Positions 23,096-35,100 of a stretch of 64,000 nt of DNA are shown piece by piece. Source of the stretch: Phallusia mammillata (Eukaryota > Chordata > Ascidiacea > Phlebobranchia > Ascidiidae); NCBI GenBank assembly GCA_003260075.1, contig QLIY01000540.1:46372-110371 (forward strand), written 5' to 3'. The translations under genes were made by a program, and so were the position numbers. Every line of letters begins with the position of its first letter. Position 1 is the first letter of the stretch. The notes beneath the pieces were generated by a model. It saw nothing but the letters and a program-made list of their open reading frames with translations, was not told the origin of the DNA and searched no databases.

Positions 23096-25948
23096 TGGAC
23101 TATTTCAAACCTGTGATTTAAAAAGTCAAATTTTGAAAAGCATTTATATGCACGGATTGGAAAAGAAACAAGAAATAAAATTAAAACGTAATAAATAAGT
23201 AATCCTAAACAAACAGGTCAATTTAAAACTCAAAGCAAATAACAACTGTAACTTGTTTAGAACTAAATTTATAAGCCGCACATCTATTGTTAATTCCGAT
23301 GAATGGGTAAAAAACAAATAATAATCGTTATTATTCCATTCTTCTATTCCAGCAAGAATACTAGACATAGATATATTGTTAATTCTGATTTTTAATTATT
23401 TTTGCTTATTTTCGAACTAAAAACGAACTAAAAATCATATTAATAAAAATAACCTCAGTTTTAACTTTGATAATTCTCATCCCTATATTTGCCAAACCTT
23501 ACGATAGGAAAATTTCAAATAGTCGCGAATATGTCGATGCCTTTTTTGCACATTGTAAGCGATTTACTGCCGTGACATCACGATGCGCTGATGTCGCGAA
23601 ACAGAGCTCGTAATTTTTCTCTCTGCGAATTCGCGCCGAACCTTTTTCTCACACAAATCATCAAACCGTGCCAATTTTTCCCACATCTACAAAATTGTGT
23701 GTAGCTTACGAAATTTTCTTACACACAATAACAAGAATATTTTTTTTTACTTTTGTTTCCTTTTTGTTAATCGTGTTTCTCTTCAACTTGCAATTGTATA
23801 ATTCTTTTCTGTCTTTCTCTGAATTACTTATAAACTTAATGTTTGTTACCTTAATATTTAATATTGTCTAACTTTTGGTTTTTAACTTGATTTTTTAGCG
23901 CTGTCTTGTTATTTTGTATATACATGTTTTTTTTGCGGCAGGTAAAATTAAACTTATACGTAATTAAAAAACATTGTTCAATATAATAGGTTATCTAAGC
24001 TTTCTACCTCTAGTTTGGTTTTAAAAAAATTTTACGCAAAGTTCCCAGCCTTATTTAATTTTTATTTCCGTTCAACGTTCTCTTGCGTTTTTCTACACAC
24101 TTTCTCAGCTGCTTAGACCTTCTCTATTCACAATTGTTTACATAATATCTTTATTTTAGGTTTTTCAACTACCTAATGGTAAAACAACATTTTTTAATAA
24201 ACAGAAATTGTCTCTTCCGTTAATTAGTTTGTTTTAACATCGTTGTCTTTGTCTTTCCCCTGTTCCGCTGACAAACACGCACAGCGAAAAAAGTTGACTG
24301 CAAAGATTAATCGCGCGGCGTGACGTAACAAATGGTGACGACATATGCCATTGTGACGTGGGTAACGACGCGTGGTGAAGATTTTGCACGAAATGTCCAA
24401 TTACAGCAACATCAGAAGCGAAAATTTTTCACACGTTTCGGTGCAACAAAGGTGAAAATCCTCTTTCGCTCAGCATGGCATTGTGTGATTATTATCGAAT
24501 TTGTTCGTCTTTTGTTGCAAAAAAACCTTTGATGTGAATACACGTTGCCTGATCCAAGTAAAATTTTGGGCAGCAAGAGGTCGTATGGAACTGTTTTAGA
24601 AAGATGAACTTTTGTCATAAGATTCGATTAAATTCATGGATTAGGTAACAAACAAAGTTAATTATTTCCGCTTATCAGACAGTAGGTCGCGAACTTCCGT
24701 TGTATCGTAAAATGTTGTTTTAATGTTTACGAAACTACTACATATTAAGGTTCGTGTTGTAAGTTTGAGTCGGAGACCTGTTTTCAATTATTAAGAATCA
24801 CAGTGAATCAAAAGGTATACGCGGTAAACGGTATATTTTATATTATATGGAGCGACTGCTTTTGAAAGGCAGTTTTAGGCTGCATACTTTAGCATCGTGA
24901 TAGTCTTCTTTAAAAAGTAGTTGTTTAAGGCGACAAAACTGTTTTCTTTGTTTGAACGAAGTTATTTCGGTTCGTGTATTCTGCGTTCCAAGTGAAAAAC
25001 ACCCACTTACACCAATATCGCCTTATAAATCTATGTATAACTGTACCAAGAAAGTTTGCTTGATTTTTTTTGCCTGTCTTATGATTTGTTGTCATGTAAT
25101 AATAGGTTTAAAAATAAATGCGTACATTTCATAAAACGCCCACCAGTCACACGAAAATGATTTTCTGCAATATGCATCGCAATAAACTACATCCCCAGTG
25201 TGTGACGTCAAAGCAGCAGACAAAGGGTCATTTCATTTCATCACCACACCTCGTAATCAGGTAATCGATGGTACGGCATCACTGCATCGGTTTTCGGTTC
25301 TAACGCTGCGAAAACGAGAGTCTCAGGAGTCAATTTGCTCGCCCCGACGTCATTTTCATTCATTAACAAATAATTGAGTGATATAGGACCTTGAGAGCTC
25401 ATAATGGACTATGTGTTTTTAACCAATGTTTCAAATTTTGTGCAAAAAACAAATATTTACAAGATAATCAAACTCACAATATATTTTAGCTGAACAGCCT
25501 TTGCACATCGTTATACTTTACATAAAAAAGCATTGACTTTCGCTTAGATTGCAGATTTTTGTGTTTAGTAAAATTCAAAATTTAGTTGTGTTTAATTTAA
25601 TTAATAAATACAATGTTACATGAATGGTTTTGTGTATTGAGGTAAAATTGTTTTTGCAATCTGTCAAATGGCAAAATTCAATAAAACATGGTTCACACTA
25701 CTCTTAGCATTAACAGGCAAAATGCGCAGAAATCATAAGATAGCAACAAATCGAAAATGCAAACGAACGAAATCACTTACATAAGTGAGTTGAACAGCTA
25801 GATGACGTCGTGCAATTTTAAAGACTTATTAAAAGTCCGGTTCGGCTTATTCGATAGAGTGACTTAAAATCTATCTATCGTGGATTCAAGTCTCTAGCCA
25901 GGCGTTATTTCTATTGCAGTAAAAAAAAGATGATTTTTTATAGCTCGA
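23096..25948. promoter_or_regulatory. Upstream region of otp; no gene seen
   Basis: This 2.85-kb AT-rich stretch lies upstream of otp and downstream of the next minus-strand gene. No ORF here looks like a real exon. Three TGACG half-sites lie 15 and 17 bp apart at 24321, 24336 and 24353, and another TGACGTCA is at about 25203. A weak tRNA/SINE-like segment lies at about 25816-25930. As the upstream flank of a developmental homeobox gene it is a reasonable place for enhancers, which is inference only. Confidence 0.35.
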
Positions 25949-28172
25949 TCAGTCGTCATCAGTGCTCTTAAGTCCCAACAAATCAGCAGTTCGAATCATT
26001 TTTCCGTTTTCGTCAAAGCCAGGATCGCGAGGTGGCCCTCTAGCAGCATCTGGTGGCGGTTCCGGTGGCCCATCCATGCTGATCTACAAACAAAATGCCA
26101 AATTAGTTAAGCAAGCACTTATTTGTAAAAAAAATATATTTGTTTGTAAAACATTATGATTGTCATTGTTAGTCATATTCACACACATCTATAAGCGCTA
26201 TAGGATGGTGTGCTGAACCGACAACAATTTTATCTGGCCTAAACTGAACTGCCAAGTGTAATCGCAAGCGTTTTTCTGTAGTCCACTTTACATTTTGTAA
26301 TTACTTATTCGCTTAATAAACCCGTAATCACGAAAATAACTCGACCAGGTATAAGCTTTAAGATTGGTTACAAAACTAACGGTTATCAATTTTTCACTCA
26401 CCTTCATAGTATCTTTAGCCAGAGTATTTACTCCTCCAGGGTCGGTGTCATCATCGCCTCCTCTATTTCGCAAGTATCGGCATTGTCCGATGTCGGTCCA
26501 TCCATATTGAACAGTTTTCATCATAAGTTCCATTGAAAAATTTCGTAGCACTGAACGCATGAACGAAGTTTTCCGTTTGATTGGTTTCTTTTCCTCTTCT
26601 TCCTTTCTCTTTCGCTCTTCCTCTTCTTCCTTAGTTTCTTTTTTATCCCTATATACAAAGACAATCAAAACAACGTTTTTTTCGTTGCCTCCGAATTTTT
26701 TTTTGGAACAACTATCAAAATCATTTCACTAAACTAATCTACAAACCAATTAATAATGCCATCAACTGCTCGAAAAAGGTCGCTTTTCCGCGTTTCAAGT
26801 TCCTCGCCTAAAAGTTGAATGTCATAAAGTTTTAACTTTCGTTGATTTTCATAAAATTGTTGTGGTTTGATATTGTGAAGTTGATCAAGTAAGTCTTCTA
26901 GACTTGGAATTATTTCGTTCATCGCAAAACTTGACTCGTCAAATCCTACACATAGAAATTATAAACAAAATTATTTAAGGGCGATGGGGCGCAGACTTTG
27001 TTAAAAGTACCATTATTGTCGCCACTTGGATTCGGAACAGTTTCCGGCCTTCGTTTAAAACTAGATGTACTAGATTTTGATGAGCGACGATTGCATTGTG
27101 AAGTATGACTTCGAACAGAACTCACACTAAGACACAAAAACAAACAAAAATTTAAAATTAGCAACAACCTTTAAATAAACAAACTATTTTAACCTAAAGC
27201 GTTTTGTAGAAGTTTGTTTTTTGTTCAAGTTTTCTTGAGGTTTTGTTTCAACAACTTGATTTTCATCGCAAATACTTGCATCGTCAAATACGCAGTCCTC
27301 CTCTTTAATAGCACCCAAGTTGCAGACATCACCCAATTTTGTCGTTATCTTTGGTTTTGAACTTTCGCTATCGGTTTGATTGGCACTTGTTGTATCGTTT
27401 TTATTTTCTTGCCTTTCGACTGGCTGCAAGCAGACAAATAGACTAATGTTAAAGAGCTGATATTAAGGTACAATGAAAATATTTTACCTCGTTCCTTAAA
27501 AGCCTGCGGTATTTATCAGCAAACTCTTTCTTTTGAAGATCGTTTTCCATTTCTTTGATCTCTTCATCCGTCAAATGAGACTTTATTCTGCCTACTCGTT
27601 TCGTCAATCTTTTGTAATTTACCTAAATTCGTGATCAGATTGCATTTGGGAACTTTTGCAAATTTTGTTCCAATACATTTTGGTGCAGTGGTTAAAAAAA
27701 CGAAACCAATTTGTTGAGATAAAATTATTAGCAACCGTCTCGTAGAACCCAAAAAATCTTTTAAAAGAGTTTTCTACAACCCGCAGAATTAGATTAGATA
27801 CAACCCGGGTAAAATACGTTTTAAGTAAGCTGCAGACAATGAACACCCTTTCGATCAAAACATTTATAAAAACATGTTTGTATTTTATACCATTTTTCAG
27901 ATGATTTAAACCCGACGCACCTGGACTGATTTGGAATACAAGTCAATTAGTTTAATTATCCATTCTCTCTCCTCTCCAAGTATTTTTTGCTTTTTCCAAA
28001 GTTGTTCCATTTCGCGATAATTCCTCCGAAGTGCAATATTTTCATTGGCTGTCGATCCGAGTCCCATCCGAGGCTTCCCGACTGTATCTGATTTCTTCAC
28101 AATTACATTATCGCACTCATAGGTGCTGATGATCGACTCCGCTCTAAAACTCATATGATCTTGCTTTGACAT
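25949..28172 (-). CDS. Unrecognised 437-residue protein, seven exons
   Basis: Exons are 28172-27921, 27622-27488, 27423-27194, 27126-27011, 26945-26747, 26648-26402 and 26083-25949. They join with consistent phases into 438 codons including TGA, so the gene model is well supported although I do not recognise the family. Visible parts are: an N-terminal helical segment (NYREMEQLWKKQK); a basic KRLTKRVGRIKSHLTDEEI region; an acidic, low-complexity middle; a helical segment (IPSLEDLLDQLHNIKPQQFY); a charged E/K run; a segment with FMRSVLRNFSMELM and GWTDIGQCRYLRNRGG; and a C-terminus with a proline-rich PPEPPPDAARGPP and LLGLKSTDDD. No signal peptide or membrane span is seen. It is probably a soluble coiled-coil protein. 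A ciliary or cytoskeletal role is a guess. Confidence 0.75.
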
Positions 28173-29439
28173 CGCCTATTTATCACAATTATGCTGCTGT
28201 ATGCTTCGAAATTTTGGTCATCAAATATATATGGCACATGGTAAAATGTAACTTGCTTGAAGTGTCGATAAACACCAACATCTCCAATGAGCTGCTCTTA
28301 AATCATGCTCCTAAATAAAAGATAATGAATTAGCGTGATAAGTGTTTTTGCAATATTACGTAACAAATTTTTAAAAGTTGTCCTTTAGTAATTAAACAAG
28401 TTGTAAAAACATATTATTTTAAGAAAAACCTAGCTCCTGGAAGACTGAAATTCGTTATGGCCTTATTTTAGTATTTCACGTTTACGTTGGTCTGCCACCG
28501 CAAAAGTGTGTTCGTTAATGACCAAACTAATCGCTCAATGGACGCCAGTGCATCCTTCAAAACCACTCAAGAACTTCACGCCTTTTGTTAACAACACCCT
28601 TGGGCCAATCGTCCCAAAGAAAACACTTACGGACTAAGGTCGCTCGGGTAAAAGCGGGGGCATTTTGTATCACTATAACAACCGGAAATTGTTGACAACA
28701 TTAGCAATTCGTGTTGCCTGGTGAAGACAATGAAACTATATGCTTTAGACCAGAACGGGGATAATTCTTTTTTTAAACTTAAAAATAAATTATAGATGCT
28801 CCCTATCACAAGTTTCTTCAGGCCGTTTCTTTCAGGCATATAGGTATTCATTTATCCCATAGGATAAGAACATATTTTAATGAGCTCTGCAGTTTAAAAC
28901 AATTTGCGAGCATAAAAAATTACAATCTTAAAAAAAGTCAAAGCAAAAACTCACAACAGGTCACCACCAGGTTGAAAAAACGAACTAATCGTAAACAAGC
29001 AAACAGATGCACACCAAAGTAAGTTTTGAGAAAAACGAACAGTCCTGAATGACGTAGTGCTTGTGGAGTCCAGATGCCAAATTTTGACCAAATCAGTTCA
29101 ATTTGCTGTCCCAACTCTTCACGGTAAAATCGCGACATTTGATTTTATACCGTTGCTTGTTGTGGTTGCCCTTTTGGTACAGTAAATATTTCTGTCTACC
29201 GAATCGCGTACTGTAGAAGAATTTAATCGGAAAATCGGAAAAGGAAACTCACAAAAATACATAATGATCTTCTCTACCCTAAAAAAAGAAATAATTTCAA
29301 AAAATTGTATGTTAAATTGGTTGGCATTGTACCTAAATATATTTGTAAACAAACCAGATAAACTTTCAGTTTCAGTTTCTTCGCGGTTCTTCTGGTTGCT
29401 GTACGTACCAGAAAGTGAAAATTTGATCAAGCCGTCGTT
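28173..29439. other. Intergenic region upstream of ETFRF1; possible small minus-strand exon
   Basis: The region lies between divergent starts at 28172 (-) and 29440 (+). A minus-strand ORF at 29138-28938 starts MSRFYREELGQQIELIWSKF and has coding-like composition, and a second at 28851-28627 starts MNTYMPERNGLKK. They could be exons of a small gene, but I see no convincing splice link and no known family. Confidence 0.25.
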
Positions 29440-29799
29440 ATGGAACTAAGAAGCGCTGTTAGACAACTTTATAAAAATGTATGTTGTATGACACTGTTTG
29501 GGGCCAAGCCATTAATATGTAATAGTTGAATGTGTTTTCAGCTTATCTTTATGGGAAGAGAATATCCAAAAGGTGGAACATTCTTTCGGGATCGGTGTCA
29601 CGCGGTTTTCGTAAAAAATAAAGATGTAACCGATCCAGAAGAAATTAAATTGCTAATAGCACGGGGAGAGTATGTTATTAAAGAACTTGAGGCCTTGTAT
29701 CGACTAAGGAAATACCGAACATTAAAGAAACGCTATTATGGTTCTGAAACGTATGAGGAAACAATCATAAAAAATATCAAAAAGTTTGATGAAACTTGA
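29440..29799 (+). CDS. ETFRF1: Electron transfer flavoprotein regulatory factor 1 (LYR-motif protein)
   Basis: Two exons (29440-29478 and 29542-29799) give 98 residues. The protein carries the LYR-type start (VRQLYKN) and the family hallmarks [32 protein letters not shown] and KRYYG. Vertebrate ETFRF1/LYRM5 is about 88-90 residues and aligns throughout. In mammals this mitochondrial protein binds ETF and removes its FAD, damping electron transfer from acyl-CoA dehydrogenases. The first exon is only 13 codons. Its position 11 kb from ACAD10, whose family feeds ETF, is notable but may be chance. Confidence 0.93.
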
Positions 29800-31413
29800 A
29801 ATTGGTGCTCTAATAGTAGTAAAATTTAATTTATTTTTTCATTTTTCATTATGTTTTGTACTGGATTCACTAAATACAGAATTATGTTCAAGTTGTTTAT
29901 GGTTTAATTAGAAGTAAAACATGTATATAACCAACAATCATCCAACTACCATGCCATCATGTGACTTAAATTTCTGAAAATGGCAAAAAATGACTTGTAC
30001 CAATTATACAAACAAAGGGTTTCACTTAAACATGTTGTTCAGTCAAATATTGTCTTCAAATTTGTCAACAACAAAAAAATCCCACAGCTTTATTACTGCC
30101 ACCTAATATTACCACAATACAAAAAAACTGGATTTGTTCCAACGTATAAGCCAGCAATGTATTGAGATATTTTTCTGTAAAGGCTACCTTTCAATTACTT
30201 TTAGTTGAAGAATGGCACACAAAAGTCACATTTGTCTCCCAAGAAATAGTCCAAATAGACATACCCTTTAGTCGTTTTTGAAAAACATTAGATTTTTTGC
30301 CATTAAAAAGGCATAAATGTGGCCTTTTACTGTGAATAAAATGTTGGCCCAGTTACAGACCAATAATCAGTATCTCAGTTTAAAGTGCATGTACTGTTAG
30401 CGCATTATGTCTGTGTCTTTAACCTTTGGTGTAATAGTCTTTAAGGTAAACTTCCTCAGCATGAATATGGACTGTAACAGAATATTTTGTTAAATTGTAG
30501 TACAGTATTTTTTGTTCAGCAAAAAGCATTTTTTGCAGAATGAGGTGTAGCTGTTTTACCTTACTGTGTAAAACCGGTTTAATTTCTTTACACCCATAAA
30601 GTTACTGTGTTATAATTAGTCAATGAAGCAATGGTCCTAATGGCAAGAAACTTATTACACCACAACACACATTAATCATCTCTGTTGAATTTTAACAACA
30701 AACCAGTAGAGCTGTTGGAGCTTACCCCTATCTGAATAATGGGGTTCCCAGTTTAAGAGCTCTACCTTAGGAAAATAACCCTTTACTGCCCCTATTGTAA
30801 TAAAGTACTCCTTTGGTAAGCTAAAATAACACTGGTTGTACATTTATGCATTTGGTAAGAAAATTGTTGATGAAGTTTTCCAGGTTTTCAGCTTTCATAC
30901 AAAAATGATGACACACAAAAACATATTTTCACATTAAAGGGTACAAATATACAAAATACCACAAAATGTAATGATTCCTTGTTGACCATTCCTCGCAATA
31001 CAATCACAAAACTTAAGAAAGGCACAAAAATAAAAAAACAGCAGCTTTAATAAAACAACAGATGGTACATACCAGGACACAAGTGCAGTGATATGCACAT
31101 GGAATTGCTACATTATTCTTATCAGCCCAAGACAAATATAGCAACCATACAAAAACAATTAAATTGATATCCCCCCCCCCGCTACATTATTCTTATCAGC
31201 CCAAGACAAATATAGCAACCATACAAAAGCAAAACAATTAAATTGATACGTCAACATTGCACATATGTCAATTCAGGCAAAATTAGGCAATCACAAAGTT
31301 CCACAGTAGATGTGTGTTTCAAAAGAAAACAGGTACTGTACTGCTCTACAAGTTTGTTGCATAAACAGTGGAACAAAATGCCACTGAATGGAAATAATCA
31401 ATTCTCAATAGAA
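29800..31413. other. Convergent 3' flanks of ETFRF1 and FYCO1
   Basis: This is AT-rich non-coding sequence holding the 3' UTRs of two genes transcribed toward each other. It also holds one 10-C join at 31171-31180. No ORF here has coding character. Confidence 0.5.
31171..31180. other. C-run gap placeholder between duplicated ends
   Basis: Ten C between copies starting GCTACATTATTCTTATC at about 31107 and 31181. The right copy has a few extra bases. Confidence 0.8.
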
Positions 31414-32059
31414 TTAGGGTACAATGTCTAGTTTGTATGTCACCTCCTTTGCTGTCATTCTGTGGAATATATAAAGAATATGTATTGGTTGACAAGACTT
31501 TTTAAAAGAAGAGGATTTTTTAAAACAAATTTATTTAATGCAACAGTTCACACCACCTTGAATATGTGTTATCTAATACGATGGTATAGATGCCAGGTTT
31601 TTGTGCAACCACTTGTCCAATGAATGGTTCAATGTGTGAGTCAATCTTTCTTACAGGAACAAGCTCATGTTCTTCTGACTCCTACAAAAATTATGCACAA
31701 TTTTTAAATTTAAACATTGATTTAAGTGTACTCGCAAAACCAACTTTATTAATAAACACCCATGAAAGTAAGTTGCAATAAAAATTGTACTTTATAAACG
31801 TTTATGTAATCTTCAAGTGTTTATCCCCCCCCCCGTTCTTCTGACTCCTACAAAAATTATGCACAATTTTTAAATTTAAACAAACAATTGATTTAAGTGT
31901 ACTCGCAAAAACCAACTTTATTAATAAACACCCATGAAAGTACATTGCAATAAAAATTGTACTTTAAAACGTTTATGTAATCTTCAAGTGTTTAGTAGGA
32001 ATAACCTACCAAAATCATTTGAAATTTGTAAATGATACGCAACTCTTGCAATGTGCTGA

Positions 32060-32141
<82 letters not shown>

Positions 32142-35100
32142 TTTCCTTTCTTGCACCAACTCGAATTGTTACTTCATTTTCTTCTTCACTGCTTTTGGTA
32201 GTAGTCGATGACAAGGGGCTAAATAGGAATGAAGGAATGTAGCAATACAATTTTTGCATTAAATTTATGTGGTATGGGAAATATTTCCCAGTTCTTCTCT
32301 TTCTAAGTACAACTAGTGTATTGTCAATTTACTACAAACCCAAAAGTATTAGGTGTTGTTTGAACTAAATTACTACCTGACAGTTTTTGAGATTAAATCT
32401 GTAAAACTTCGATAAAAAGAAACATCGTCATCTGCTGCAGAACTAGCAACTGATTGGTTTGCTTCCCCCGAGTTAATTTCCTCATAACTTTTACTTTCGC
32501 TTAAATCTGCAACAAAAATACAACATTTCATAATAACTCTACAATTACATTTTTCATGAGTATAGGTTTTCATTGCTAAAATTGGCTAAAAGAGGGTTTG
32601 TGTTTCAATTTTTATATAATACCTAAAACATTGGCCAGCTTAAATCAATTTACAATGTGATTGCCTTGGGTTGGCAGAGAAAGGATATACTAGTGAATAG
32701 TGATTTCCCAAGGCGAATTAAGTGTAAACTGAGTCATTTGGTCTTCTTACATAGTCCAAACTCTATCATATACGCAGGTATAGAAAAAAGTGGCTGGTGT
32801 ATACAAGTCACCAGTACAGTTACAATATCAAAACTTTAGCAGTCATCTAATTTTTTGAGCACACCTTGAGAATTTGTATTGGGTGTCCCATAATCTGATG
32901 ATGTTTCAAGGGATGTGTTCATTGGGCTCTCTGAGAATATTTGTACAAAAAGTTACTGACTTTTTAAAAACTTTAAAACGAACAAAAACACTTACTGTAG
33001 CTACTGTTAGTAACACAGTCCCGACAAACACGAATTCTTTGGTTGTTTTTTAAAATCCAATTCTCAGAACAAGATTTACAAAAGATTTTGCCACACATTC
33101 TGCCAACAACAAAATATTCAGTTTAAAGCCAACATGGAATAAACCTATTTAAAGTCTCATGTATTAGTACAGTACCTGCAATGGTGCTTTCGGTTTGTGA
33201 GTGAAAACTGTGATCCACATGATAAACACTTGGTCACATCATCATCACGAACCCAATTAATCTCATCGAGACTTTCTTCAAGCTCATTTGTTCGTGACTT
33301 CAAATTTTCACCTTCTTTCCACAATGTGTCCTTGTCCCTTTACATTAATATTTCAAATGTTTGTTGATTTGATACACAATTTGTAGCATACTGTGGGACC
33401 TTTTTATGTTTAAAGCAGGGGTGTCCAACAGATGGCACAGCATTTGAAAATGGCACTCAAGCTTTTCGAATTCAGATGGTAAACATAAGGATTTGTCACG
33501 CAATTAAATTTGTTTTTATTGATTCTTCTTGGCCTTTATTCTAACTTTAGTTAAGAGTATCAGTAGTAAATTTACACAACCCACTAATTAATTTGTTCGT
33601 TTTTTGACAAAACTTAAGCACCGTTGTAAACTATTTCTTTCTTGTGTCGCATACACATAATAAAAGGTCTTTGGAGTATCATAAATTGAGCCCGTACCGT
33701 TAAGACGTTTAAGAAATGGTTTAAGGTTGGCACGCCAGTATATTTTAAAACTGAATTTGGCACGTCGGTGTGTTCGAGTTGGACACCCCTGGTTTAAAGC
33801 TTTAGTTGTTTCTCAATTTCTTAACTGCTCAAAATTACACAAAATTCATCTTGAAAATCTATGTTAAGTGCTTACAATAATAATTGAGTAACTTTTTCTT
33901 TCAAATTTTCTATATCAATATCTTGGCTAGTGATGGTATCTTGAAGTTGAACTTGTTCTGTTGATGCTTCCATGACTTTAAGTCGTGCCTGCAAAACAAC
34001 AACGTTAAGGTTTTAAGTTGTACTGACACACTGGTCTAATGGTTATTATAATACCTCATCTAACTCCACTCTACTGCCCTCCAGTGTTACTCGCAAGTCA
34101 ATTGTCTCCTGTTGCAGTTTCTCAATCAAACTTAAGTTATGCAACTTTTCTTCCTGTAAAAATGTTAGTGTAAGAATAAACTAATTTTAAATACAAAAAA
34201 ATGGCCATGACAGATGGGTTTGGGGCTGTTGGTTTAACTTACATGAGCAACATCAAGTTTTAACCGCAGTTTCTCAATCTCTGCATTAAGTGACTGTCGA
34301 AGGGATTTCTCATCATCAAGTTCAGTCCTTAAGTTTTCCTTTTCACTTTTGTCTTGTTCCTTCACAAGTTGCAGTTCTCTTTCTTTGTTGTTTAACGCAA
34401 CTAAAAGGATACACCCATGTGGTTGTGATCTTGAATTGACTGCTATTTGAGATTGTTTTGCGGAGGTAAAGAAAACAAAAAAAATAATTACCTACCTTGC
34501 ATTTCTGTTGCATGTGCAATAATTTCTTTCAGGCTTTGTTTACAGTTTTCAATTGTGTGAGAAGCTTTTGTTTCCTAATTCAAAATAATTATGTTACACT
34601 TCATTTTAAATAAAACATTTTTCTGACTTGCCTCAAAATTATTCACAGCTTCCGATGATTCAACAGTATTCTCTGAATCCCTAACCACATTGATGTTTGA
34701 AGTTAATAGTAGACCCAAGTGAAATTTACAAAACAAGTAGCAAATGTTACCTAAAAGTCAAGCAAGACCGCTCCAATTCTTCACCTATTTCTTGAATAAT
34801 CATTTCATATTCACTCTTATTTTTTTGCAATTCGTTAATTAGTTCCTCCACATGTTTTTCATTGTTCACTGCAACTGTCTGCATCTGTGTTTGTGTTGCC
34901 GATAGCAACTCTTCAGCAGTTTCTAATTTTTTCTCAGTAACACTTATCTTCTGTGTTACAGCTTCAAGGGCAGAATTTGCAATTTGAAGGTCACTGCCAA
35001 GTTGGTTACACTTTGCCTTTTCTTTTTGCAAATCTTGATCCAATGTATTGTTTAATGTTGTATGCCTTTCTAGTTCAGCCTGTAAAATCAGTAATGTTCA

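Noticed and set aside
25816..25930. Second tRNA-like SINE
   Set aside because: There is only a weak B-box-like string (GTGGATTCAAGTCTC) and a short A tail; no target duplication or convincing A box.
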